From: Caprella mutica
Taxonomy: Eukaryota; Arthropoda; Malacostraca; Amphipoda; Caprellidae
Direction: 5' to 3'
DNA length: 64,000 nucleotides
Assembly (NCBI GenBank): GCA_947561585.1
Contig: CANNZV010000438.1
Span: forward strand, 186,001 to 250,000
Shown here: one piece after another, positions 50,451 through 60,904 of the stretch
How the letters are laid out: the number at the start of each line of letters is the position of its first letter
How positions within the stretch are numbered: the first letter of the stretch is position 1
Translations under genes and position numbers: made by a program
Notes under the pieces: generated by a model
The model's input: the letters and a program-made list of their open reading frames with translations, nothing else
The model's database searches: none
Told to the model about the DNA's origin: nothing

Positions 50451-50593
50451 ATACTAGATACGCTGATAAATTTGCTGGAGTGTATCATGGATATAGGCTG
50501 TGCTACATGAAGCCAGTTACTTTACTCCATACATCTACTATACAAACTAACATACGTCTGTACATGTATGAGCCTGTGGAAATTGACCTCTAA
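50423..50593 (+). CDS. unrecognised 56-codon open frame after a GC-rich island
   Basis: ATG in the context GGAACCATGG opens MDTRTHELRYTRYADKFAGV and runs to a TAA at 50591. A plausible donor (CTGAG before GTATAC) lies nine codons in, so it could instead be a very short first coding exon. The product is unrecognised. Confidence 0.2.
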   Translation: MDTRTHELRYTRYADKFAGVYHGYRLCYMKPVTLLHTSTIQTNIRLYMYEPVEIDL

Positions 50594-51371
50594 TATAAAC
50601 TTTTATTTTCAAAACTAACATTTGACATAATAAGTTTCTAGATTAGCTAAAAGGGGGAGTTGGAAGTGGTTTCTGAAAGCTTTGCTGCTGACCTTAATTC
50701 TAAAATAATATTTTTGCAACTAAAAGAGGTTAAATCGTCATCCCTAGATATTGAAAGCACCTCAGTATTCTGTTTATCATTTTCAGAGAAAATATCTATT
50801 GAAATAGAGTTCTATTTTATACAATAACACAAAGAGTTTTTGTTGTTCTGGTACGATCATCAACCAACAAACAGGGATTTGATCTACTGGAAGAGATTCG
50901 AATTTGATTGAAATCATTTCGAATGTATAGAAGATGAGACAAACAATTTGTTTTGTTGGTTTTTTCCATTTCGCGAATGTAAACACCACATCTTTTTTGT
51001 ACGTATTGACAAGGCAAACAAATGCAGTATTCGGTTACATTCCAGATGTCTTTCCTTTTATAGGGTTCTCGGTCGTTGGGAAAAAATTTCGACACAAAAT
51101 GGATTAAATGTACTGTGGCCGTCGAGTTTATGGTTCTGTTGGGATTGCTCTCTTCTGATAGTCCATCACCCGATGAATGTTTCTCTTGAACATACTTTTT
51201 CTGGTCAATGTACAATCTACTAAGGAAGAAATGTACTTCCTAACTCAAAAAGAAGACATACGCTAAGAGTTCGTAAAAAAGGTTCATTACCCTTATAATA
51301 CAAGCTATTTTAATAACGATACATGACATGATAACAATAATAACTGTGACTTTCTTAATTAACGACAGTAC
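50594..51371. other. overlapping unsupported frames
   Basis: A 132-codon minus-strand frame (50817-51215) and a 91-codon plus-strand frame (50948-51223) overlap. Neither shows a recognisable domain, signal peptide or splice context, so neither is called as a gene. Confidence 0.3.
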
Positions 51372-51848
51372 CATGTATGGCATTACCCTCACAATGCATG
51401 GCATTACCCTCACAATTCATGGCATTACCCTCACAATACATGGCATTACCCTCACAATGCATGGCATTACCCTCACAATACATGGCATTACCCTCACAAT
51501 ACATGGCATTACCCTCACAATACATGGCATTACATCACAATGCATGGCATCACCCTCACAATACATGGCATTACTCTCACAATTCATGGCATTACCCTCA
51601 CAATGCATGGCATTACTCTCACAATACATGGCATTACCCTCACAATACATGGCATCACCCTCACAATACATGGCATTACCCTCACAATACATGGCATTAC
51701 ATCACAATGCATGGCATTACATCACAATGCAAGGCATCACCCTCACAATACATGGCATTACTCTCACAATTCATGGCATTACTCTCACAATACATGGCAT
51801 TACCCTCACAATACATGGCATCACCCTCACAGTACATGGCATCACCAT
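51372..51848. repeat. 21-bp minisatellite
   Basis: About 23 copies of GGCATTACCCTCACAATACA-T, a few shortened to 20 bp (GGCATTACATCACAATGCAT). Because 21 is a multiple of three, several frames on both strands stay open (up to 183 codons of repeating HGITLTI or MALPSQY). These are artefacts of the unit length. Confidence 0.97.
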
Positions 51849-53549
51849 GCCACAACATTCTTACAAAAATCACAGCTAGTTTAGTGTAACTTTATACCAA
51901 GATTTCCGAAGCTCATCTCAGTTGAATGAGACCCAGCAGTACAATCTAATTTGGCATTTGCAGACCAGGAAAACTCTATACCATAGTAACAACAATTTGG
52001 GCTGTGATTCAGACCCTCTCAGAGGATTAACATATACACTGTATATTGAGATTACAGGCAATGGTACTGAAATTTAAGTATTGGGAATAGGTAGAAATAG
52101 TCGGTTAGAAAAAATATTTTTAGATAACATATTTAATAAAAGGAAACTAATTGTTGTCCAATATACCTAAGTACATCAACTGAGTTGAAGTTTTAAATTA
52201 CGTAAAGAATGTTTTGGGGTACCATAGCAATATTTCACAGATATTTTCAACCAAATGAGAATCTTTAGTTTCAGCAGCTCATATTTTCATACTAAATGAT
52301 CCAGCTTCATTCTGCTTAGAAATTATTAGAAAACTAGAAAACGCCCACAAATCTACTCACCTGAGTGTGTCGTATCTTTAACTACACACTTAAGTATCGA
52401 AAGATATAAATTATATTGAGAGCGAAATCGTTTTTCTTGTTGTTTAAAACTTTTAATCTTGAGAGGCAGATCTCACTAGAGTTTAACGTTATCTTATGTC
52501 TACCTTACCGGTATTTAGAGGCTAAAGGTGTGCAATGATTGCTTACCTGTGGGAGAAAAGAATGAACACCTTGTTAGATTTCCGTACATCATTTTCAACA
52601 AGATATTTCTAAAACTATCCCTAAAAAAGTTATGTTGAGATCAATTTAAAGAAATTATACTGGGATCAAAGAAAACTAAAGTGGGTTCACAAATGGACTT
52701 CTTTTAACTCTAATATTAATTTTTTTGATATTCTTTATAATCTAAGAATGAACAATAGTGGTTCTAATAAATTTTATTAAATAAATTATTTCATATAAAA
52801 TACAAGATAAACTATTTTGAATTCAATGCTTCACAATTTTCGAGTAATTTCAATTTCTAAAAAAAATCAATTTTACATTAAAATTCTGTAATTTAATCAA
52901 AGTTATTCTAGTTGAAATTATATCGATAACTGATATTACTACAAATCAAATTAATGCATGCCTAAAGGTAGAATAAATTTGTATAAAAAATAGTAAGAAC
53001 GCAAGCCAATATTATTTGATACTTATTTTCATCAATAACACATATATCTTTGATATAAACACTATAATAATTAATATAACATGCATAACATAAATACAGT
53101 AGTTTTTTTATTCGTAAGAAGTAATATCAGTAAGTAGGATTATTAAAAAAAATACGACATATTATTATTTATAAATTATAATCAACAAAAGAATCAAATG
53201 AAGGGAAAAGAGTGAAATCAAAATATTAAGTCATTTTTGTGGATTAATCGAATGTTGGAGCTTAAGGAAAAATAGGTACTTTATATAATGGTAATGTAAT
53301 CAATAAATTAAAATGTTACAATAGTTTATTTATTGTTGCTCTGTCAAACTAAATTGTAACTGAATTTTGGAAAAAAAAAATATTGTGGAGGATCGTACGG
53401 AAATAATTTTCGAAAAGAATCCACCCTGTTTTGACAATTTGCATCATTCAACATATTAATTTGATAAACTAAGATCATCCACATATTCATAGAATATTAA
53501 GAATTTCCATAGCCAACTGGATGAGGAAAAAAGAAGTTCCATATCAAAA
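51849..53549. other. no gene seen
   Basis: AT-rich sequence with no supported feature. Confidence 0.4.
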
Positions 53550-53723
53550 ATGGCAAAACCAAATGCGTTTCATCTTCACGCAAAGGCCACTCGAATATTT
53601 CCAGGACAGTGGAATGCTACACTCCGCACTGATGTAGGAATGGACTGCAAAAGTGCCAATCGCACTGGAATTTTCTATCGGGACATGGAAATCACATTAA
53701 CGCACCCCTTGCTGCACATCTGA
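53550..53723 (+). CDS. unrecognised 57-codon open frame
   Basis: ATG in the context AAAAATGGC opens MAKPNAFHLHAKATRIFPGQ and the frame ends ITLTHPLLHI before TGA. The patch (53565-53760) is GC-richer than its surroundings and the residue composition is not AT-driven. No family is recognised. It may be a small gene, a lone exon or a conserved non-coding block. Confidence 0.2.
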   Translation: MAKPNAFHLHAKATRIFPGQWNATLRTDVGMDCKSANRTGIFYRDMEITLTHPLLHI

Positions 53724-55922
53724 ATTAATGCTGGTTCGAGAAATGCTTTCCAGGTATTATTGAGGGAAGTGATTTTCAATAACGCTTTCGAATTCTGATT
53801 TTATCAACTATGTGAAAAGATTTTCAATTAAAACTTTATACTGCTTTAAAAAACAGTTTGTGTTTGATGGTATCACTAACATTAAATAATTTGAATTGGA
53901 AAATCAAATTGATGAAAAATTTATTAAATATTAAAAAAAAACATTAATAATAGCGAATCATGTCTCGAAGTTATTTCAACTCCTTTAACATTTCATTTTA
54001 TATGAGTTAGAATAACAGGAAGTTGTCTTGCTGGTTTGACATATCATAATATATTGCAAGAATTACCTGATGAAATCATGGATACCAAGTTAAATAAAAT
54101 TTAAATTATACTTATTATATAATTTTGACTTGCATGCTCGAAATTGTGAGACCATCCCATATTTCAGAACTTACCCAACTGCTAAAAATATTTTACAGTG
54201 TATAGAATTACTGTTCGTTCTTTGTAACACAATTATATATATCAAAGTATCAAACTAATTATTCACATTTACTGATTGAGAGTTAAGCCATGTTAAAATT
54301 CCACAGTCAAAAACCCGTAATATATGTTAGTTGAGCCCTCAACACCATTTTCTTTTCTTCTATTCTAACTCATAGAAAATGAAATGTTTAACAGTTTAAA
54401 ATTAATTAATAACTTCGAGTCTCTCCTTACCATTTGTAATAAGTGTGATACGTAATTTTAGTAATAAAAGCGGATCTTGGCAGTGTTTATATCTTCGTGA
54501 TATGAGTCCTATGAGTAATGATGATCCATATTTACAGGTATATTTTGTCATTTCCTTGATTTACGTAATGATCGAATAAAATGTAAATCCCATCAATTAA
54601 ATTCACTTTTCAGATCTCTCCGACTCGCTAAAAATCCTCAAAGATAAAATATTCCCTCCATTCTTTTATCCTGCAGAGTTTTCACGATGAAATACTCCAT
54701 TTCTCTAATGGCAGAATCTAGTTAAGAGTTTAATTCAAGGGCTCCAGACCCTCCATCTTATTCAGGGATGTTGTGAAAAATACTTTTCGGCACAACACCC
54801 AAAATAACGAAGTGACGATCTATATAGAGTAACTCTTAATTTTCAAGAATAGAAGCTTTTGGAAAGTTAATATATCGTGTAATAACTTTATATTTCTTCT
54901 TGCGAAAGATTTATTTTTCAAAACTGGATTTTTATGCATATTCTTAAAAAAATGGTAGGAAAATATTTAGCAACTTTTCAATTTCTACTGCTGAACCTTG
55001 TACTCCTCTCAAGTGCAATGTTTTTGTTCGTGTACTATTTTCTCGTTTGATCTTTTTTGGCCTTACAAGCAACATCTTTCCTTACATGACATCAAGGGAA
55101 GAAAAAAAGAGTATTGGCTGTTTATACAAGCCATTTAGAATCATACAGAAGGCTATATCAGAGTCGTGTCACTAGCAGAACATACATACAAATATACTCA
55201 TTTCTCCCGAATTGTTATACCTATTTAAAAAAAATCCTCGTAATGCACATTTATTTGAAATTGCCTCCGAATTTATGAAGCCTACTTGCAAAACGTGCAC
55301 ATTTATTTAAAAAAAGGTTTCTATTTCAAAGAATCTGCATAAAAAGTACTCTTAATCGCCTGATAGCTATATCTATTTTAAAAGCAGTAAACTGACTACG
55401 GACAATATATAGTCAGAGTTCAATTAATTGACGTTCCTGAACAAGAATAACAAGAAATTCTTTCATGGAACATAATCAAATTTGATTAGTAATTCTTACA
55501 GAACGTCAAACAGTACAATCTACAGCTGTGACTAACCCATTGGTGATATTATTCAGCCATCTTCTTTCTGTCAAAGCTGGTTAGGCCTCATCCCATAGCT
55601 GCCTTCCGTTTAATAAGGCGTCCTCATTTACATTATTGGACATGTGGCTTATTTGGACTATTGGACGAAGCTTTCACTCCATATATCGGGATTTGATGCA
55701 GTTCACTTTGAGAATTTAATTCGCTCAAGTTAGTATACTATTACAAACTATAAAAAACTTGAAGTTATATTTATAATTAAATTCTACGGAATTACTAGAA
55801 TCTAGACTACTGTTTCATTTCATCCGAGATCAAATGTATTATGCATAATAAATTTTCCAAACCACAGTCAAAACCAAATTTCGATATATTACCTAATCAA
55901 AATTTTTGCATCTGTTGACCAA
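53724..55922. other. no gene seen
   Basis: AT-rich sequence with no supported feature. Confidence 0.4.
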
Positions 55923-56240
55923 CTAAATCTGCAATCTCCCTTTCGTAGATGATAGAAGGTGGCTTTTCTTCCTCAGTTTCTTCATCCGAGTGTATCCCAC
56001 TTTAAGTGTATCGCCAGCAGTTTGGCAGGTTTCACTGCATAAAGCATAGGAGATGCTGAAGGTTTCTCTCACTGCAGATGGGATATTTTCAACACTCAGG
56101 GCACGTACAGCTGCCCTAACCAATAAAATAGCTGGAACTCTGCAGGAGCTTCTGATTATTAGCACCGGTGACGAGCACGGCTGAAAACTTTTTTGCAATT
56201 CAACCCTAGTTTGTTCAGGTGATGCTGAATTCTTTCTCAA
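55923..56240 (-). CDS. unrecognised 105-codon open frame
   Basis: The frame opens MRKNSASPEQTRVELQKSFQ and ends in a basic segment containing RMKKLRKKSH. It holds an Ala/Val-rich middle (PAILLVRAAVRALSVENIP) and coding-like composition in a GC-richer patch. There is no recognised domain. As one of the longest non-repetitive frames here it deserves a homology check, but the start and any splicing are uncertain. Confidence 0.25.
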   Translation of the reverse strand: MRKNSASPEQTRVELQKSFQPCSSPVLIIRSSCRVPAILLVRAAVRALSVENIPSAVRETFSISYALCSETCQTAGDTLKVGYTRMKKLRKKSHLLSSTKGRLQI

Positions 56241-57483
56241 ATCTTATAATTCAACAATCACAATGTTTTTCAAATAGTTGAATGAGAAATTTCCCGATTC
56301 TCAAATTAAAATCAACTTCCATTTCTCATATCCATCAGAAATGAAACATAAAATTTCCAGCAACTTTTCTCTCACTTCTTAGACTTAGATCCCTCATTCC
56401 TTTGGTTAAAAGATTTTCACATCTTTTTTTCTGGTCGTACCAAAAATTCTTGATCTTCAGCTATAAGTTTGCGGGACAGACGACTCAGAAGTTCAGTACT
56501 TTTTGTAGCCAAAACACCAAAGTTTCGATCCATTAATAATTTCTAGGAGTATTCATCAAAAGAGACTTACGTCTCCGTTCTTAAAGAAAGAATTTTTCTG
56601 ATTTATATCCTAATTAATGCTGATAGCTTACGGAGATATTTCAATTCCTATAAAAGTGTCATTGAGCACGATTTGGGTCATGTTTTATTCTCATTTCTGT
56701 ATACAGATAATGCACTGTATCAATATTCTTGATTATTTTTATTTCACCTAACTTGGCTGGATAATTAACTTGCTATATAATGCAAAAACATTGCAAATTA
56801 TTTATTCCGGAGTGACACTGATAAAAACTAGCAATCAACGGAGGCTTTGTATTCCTACATTACGAAAGCATTGTCTCGACTAAAGTGATTCCTGTATCGA
56901 CCAAATATGCCTTTTTCAATGGTGCTTTCCATAATTTATAGGTAGAGCATGAAGCAGGCCTGTTCTTTACTCACCGTCTAATAAATTGAGCTTCAACAAA
57001 GCCTGTATACATTAGAGTGGCCGGTACATCATTAATTAGAGAAAACTTCGGTGATGTAAAGCCTGTATAAATCATCAGCTAAAACTAAATCAGCTGTTGA
57101 GACACATGCAAAAATGGAAGAAGAAACCCATATTTTACGTCGTGACTCTTTAGAAGAAAGTGATAACATAAATTAATAACAGCATAATGTATTGCTAATG
57201 AAAGAAGGTATGTGTGAAAAGTGTTCGGAAGTGAACCAGCAGCAAAAAGCAAATTCAAGATAATTAGATAACTTCCATATGTTTTGAAGTTCTAGGTCAA
57301 TCCATAGATTGTCTTCCAAAACAATCTGAATTACTGCTTCAGCTTGCAGAAGATCAGAAAAAACTGTATACATTATTTCGATCAATGACCAACTTGTTTT
57401 GATTCATTTTTACCTTAGAAGAATGCGGGAAGGTTATATTTTCATCGGACTTCATTTATTTATTTATCATCTTGTTATTCGCT
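56241..57483. other. no gene seen
   Basis: Mixed AT-rich sequence. The minus-strand frame at 57173-57385 is unsupported. Confidence 0.4.
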
Positions 57484-58012
57484 TAACTGAAAAACAATTC
57501 AACCAAATTGCCTGAAATTTGGTGACACGAATAGTTTATGTCCAGTGACCTGCTGCTAGAATTGTGGGAGCGACCCGGTCAAAGGTCAAGGTCATAGTCA
57601 TTTATAACTCAAAAAGTATTGAACCATATTAGATGAAACTTGGTGGGACGATTGGTCAATATGCAGGAACTATTTTGTTAGATTTTTGGAGCGATCGGTT
57701 CAAAGGTCAAAGATCAAGGTCAAGGCCATTTGTAACTCAATAACACCAAAAGTATTCAACCAAATTGCCTTAAATTTGATGGGACGATTGGTCAAAGTCC
57801 AGGAACAATCTGGTAGAATTTTGGAAGCGATCCGGTCAAAGGTCGAGGTCATTTATAACTCGATAACTCAAAAGTATTGTACCATATTGCATGAAACTTC
57901 GTGGGACGATTGGTTAATGGTTATTATCCAGTTAGCAGTTTCTTAAATTTTGGGAGAGAACGGGTCAAAGCGGAGGCAAAGGTATGCGCTCTACCGAGTG
58001 CACATAATCTAG
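57484..58012 (+). mobile_element. Helitron/Helentron-like fragment with core repeats
   Basis: About four diverged copies of a roughly 120-bp unit (starting near 57484, 57603, 57725 and 57845) share AACTCAAAAAGTATTGAACC, TTGGTGGGACGATTGGTCAA and a GGTCAAAGGTCAAGGTCA block. The right end has the hairpin GCGCTC-TACC-GAGTGC (57986-58001), 7 bp, then CTAG (58009-58012) followed by T. A hairpin just before CTRR is the signature 3' end of Helitrons, and internal tandem cores are typical of non-autonomous Helentron relatives. The left end is not defined. The 86-codon frame inside is repeat-derived. Confidence 0.6.
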
Positions 58013-59898
58013 TTGATAATTAGTATCCTCAACATGATGGAGTCAATTCTATACATTTAGATTATGTTTTGAAATAGAAAAGGGCATAATTAGGCTAACA
58101 GAGCTGAATATCTGAGAATTCTGTTTCTCAGATATAATATGAGACTGTAATAATAATTCAAGAAATATCTGCATAAAATCTCCCCCAAGTATTCTTTCCT
58201 TCTAACTTTGGTCCATAAATTTGATTTAGTTTAAAAGACGACTAACTTTATCCAAGTTTTACCATCTCTGAGTTCATTATCAATTTAAATTATAATAGGC
58301 TTGGAAACTTCTATAATTTTGAGTCATAATAAAAGGATCCTAAAAAAATTAGCAATTGAGTGCCACCATATTTTAGCGTGGACCATTCTAGTCAAATCTA
58401 TTGGGATATTATATCTGAAATATAATCTTTATCTAACATATTCTAGCCTCAATAAATGAATAAATTAATCTAGATTATCGATTTTTCTAAATTTCATAGT
58501 TTGTGGATTCTGGATTATTTATCCGTTATGAAAGTAATTTATAAGTAACTTCTTTCCCTTATGAAACGATAAAAACTACCAATATAAGGATCATATAAAA
58601 TCATTCCATAAACTCCATTCGAATTTACACAAAATAAAACAAAAGTTTGATAACAAAAATGGTTCTTTTCAATTTTATTTATTTTATAACACTCACTTTT
58701 TTGCTGAATCTTGCAATTCACAAATTTCTTTTCTAGCCCAAAATGCTACCAAAAATACTCGTGTCATTTTTTCTTTGTTCAGTGGAGTTTTTATCCAGAA
58801 GGTTGTGATTATCGCGTCATTACCGCACAATAAGGTCCCTAATTACCACTAATGTGAATATAAAACACAGATTAGTATCTAGGATGAGATAAAGAAGGAT
58901 GTGCTTCTTATAGGTCTGGTTTGCGCCTTATATTATGCAAACGCTTTATTTCTATTATATGTATTGAATATTTAAAGAATTACTATATCAATTTTCATGT
59001 TGATCATTTGGTTTACATTGTTACACTACGTGTATATCTTCTTCTTTTTAATTAATCGTCTTTAACAAAACTATACACTTAAAAGAGGGTCAAATTTACT
59101 TCCCGTAGAAAAGTGATGATGTTTCACTGATTTCAAATTAGCTGATGTCTATTTATTGTAACATAAATAATATCATTGCAGTACTTATTTATAAGTGCAT
59201 TGTTCAATCCTTTTCACAATTACACAGGAAGTGATATAGCAATTCCTGATGAGCATTGGTTATATGTATGTATACGGAATCCTTCTTGTAATTTTGAGAA
59301 TCTTCATAATTCGCTTTGTCTTACATGCAATTTCTCAGTAACTAATATATGTGCTATAACAGTTTTCATCTCAGAAACTTTCTATCATCTTTATTAATAA
59401 ATTCTCTACTCATAAATAAAATCCTCACAAGAGGAGCATTGGAAAATCATTAAAATGATATTCTGTGGGCAGTGAAGTGAAGATGCAAATTAAGTGATGC
59501 ATGCAAAGAACCACTCTATTTATTTGCTCTATTTGAACAGCAGTCACGATATCCTTCGCCTGCTAAGAGTTTTTATGGTAATAATAGAGTAAGATTTCAA
59601 ATAACATGGGCAACACTATCTTCTTCCCTTTAGTAATTGAAAAAATTACTGATGCTTCAGATGCAATGATAAACACATATTCTTCTACCTATATAATTTA
59701 ATCAACCCAATATTGAAACCAATTGAAATCTTAAATCTAGCCAAATATATACGCCAAAAAGAGAAAATTTAACGTCCAAGGAGTTAAGATATCTCATCTC
59801 GGAGGATATTAGTCAGTCCACTTACTGTGGCCGGAAATTCAACTATACTAATTTCCTCCACACAGTGTAAAATGGAGGGGGTATTTCTTAGACATATC
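58013..59898. other. no gene seen
   Basis: AT-rich. Frames at 58539-58721 and 59176-59397 have no family features. Confidence 0.4.
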
Positions 59899-60300
59899 CC
59901 CCCAAACTCTCATTTCTCCACCAAGTAAAGGAGGAAAGCCTCTTACTTCCATTACCCCAAACTCTCATTTCTCCACCAAGTAAAGAGGGAAAGCCTCTTA
60001 CTTCCATTACCCCAAACTCTCATTTCTCCAACAAGTAAAGGAGGAAAGCCTCTTACTTCCATTACCCCAAACTCTCATTTCTCCACCAAGTAAAGGGGGA
60101 AAGCCTCTTACTTCCAATACCCCAAACTCTCATTTCTCCACCAAGTAAAGGGGGAAAGCCTCTTACTTCCATTACCCCTATCTCTCATTTCTCCACCAAG
60201 TAAAGGGGGAAAGCCTCTTACTTCCAATACCCCAAACTCTCATTTCTCCACCAAGTAAAGGGGGAAAGCCTCTTACTTCCATTACCCCAAACTCTCATTT
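59899..60300. repeat. 55-bp minisatellite
   Basis: About 7.3 copies of a unit starting CCCCAAACTCTCATTTCTCC and continuing ACCAAGTAAAGGAGGAAAGC, CTCTTACTTCCATTA. Units differ at GGAGG/GGGGG/GAGGG and CATTA/CAATA. Confidence 0.96.
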
Positions 60301-60904
60301 CCTTTTCCTTTCTGGAATCGCGAGCAAAACTTAAGAAAAACAAGATAAGTTCTTCAGCGGAAACACCAGAAGACTTAAAATAAAAATGGAATTTATCGGA
60401 CTGAATAATGATGTAACCGTTCCTGTTTTAGGAAGCGAAATTGAAATAGACAAATTAATCAACTGAAGAGAATGACACACAGTTTTCTTGATATGATGAA
60501 CATTGAATAATCTCATACAAGAACGGCTTTGAGCGTAACTACAAGATGACTAAACTTGGCTGCACATTTTGTATGAATTGCTATCATTTGGAAGTGGTTA
60601 CAAAGCTCCTGAATTTGAATAACGTATCTACTTTATAACAATAAGACCAAGCTATTACTTTTATTGTTTTAATTATAACAAGCCATTATATGCAGCACAA
60701 CATGAATGCCCAGAATTACGCTTCATGTTACGGGACTTTTAAATTTCCAAAGCCATTGCCGTAAATTTGTAGCAAACGAGGCTGTTGGGCAGTCGTTTTG
60801 ACATGATTTAAGACACGGTGTAGTGTTCATACTGATGAAAAGTATGGGCATATTACATAAACAACCAAAATCCGAGATCATCAGTGAAACTGTAGGCGGT
60901 GGTA
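60301..60904. other. no gene seen
   Basis: AT-rich. The frame at 60331-60516 is unsupported, and the one at 60723-61028 runs into the 19-bp array. Confidence 0.4.

Noticed and set aside
50817..51223. Opposing 132- and 91-codon ORFs
   Set aside because: Both strands are open over the same DNA with no domain or splice signal; at most one could be real and neither is supported.
51328..51889. Proteins of 170-183 residues in overlapping frames
   Set aside because: They are translations of a 21-bp repeat; several frames on both strands stay open because the unit is a multiple of three.
57686..57946. 86-residue ORF
   Set aside because: Lies in the core repeats of the Helitron-like element, and its two halves are repeats of each other.
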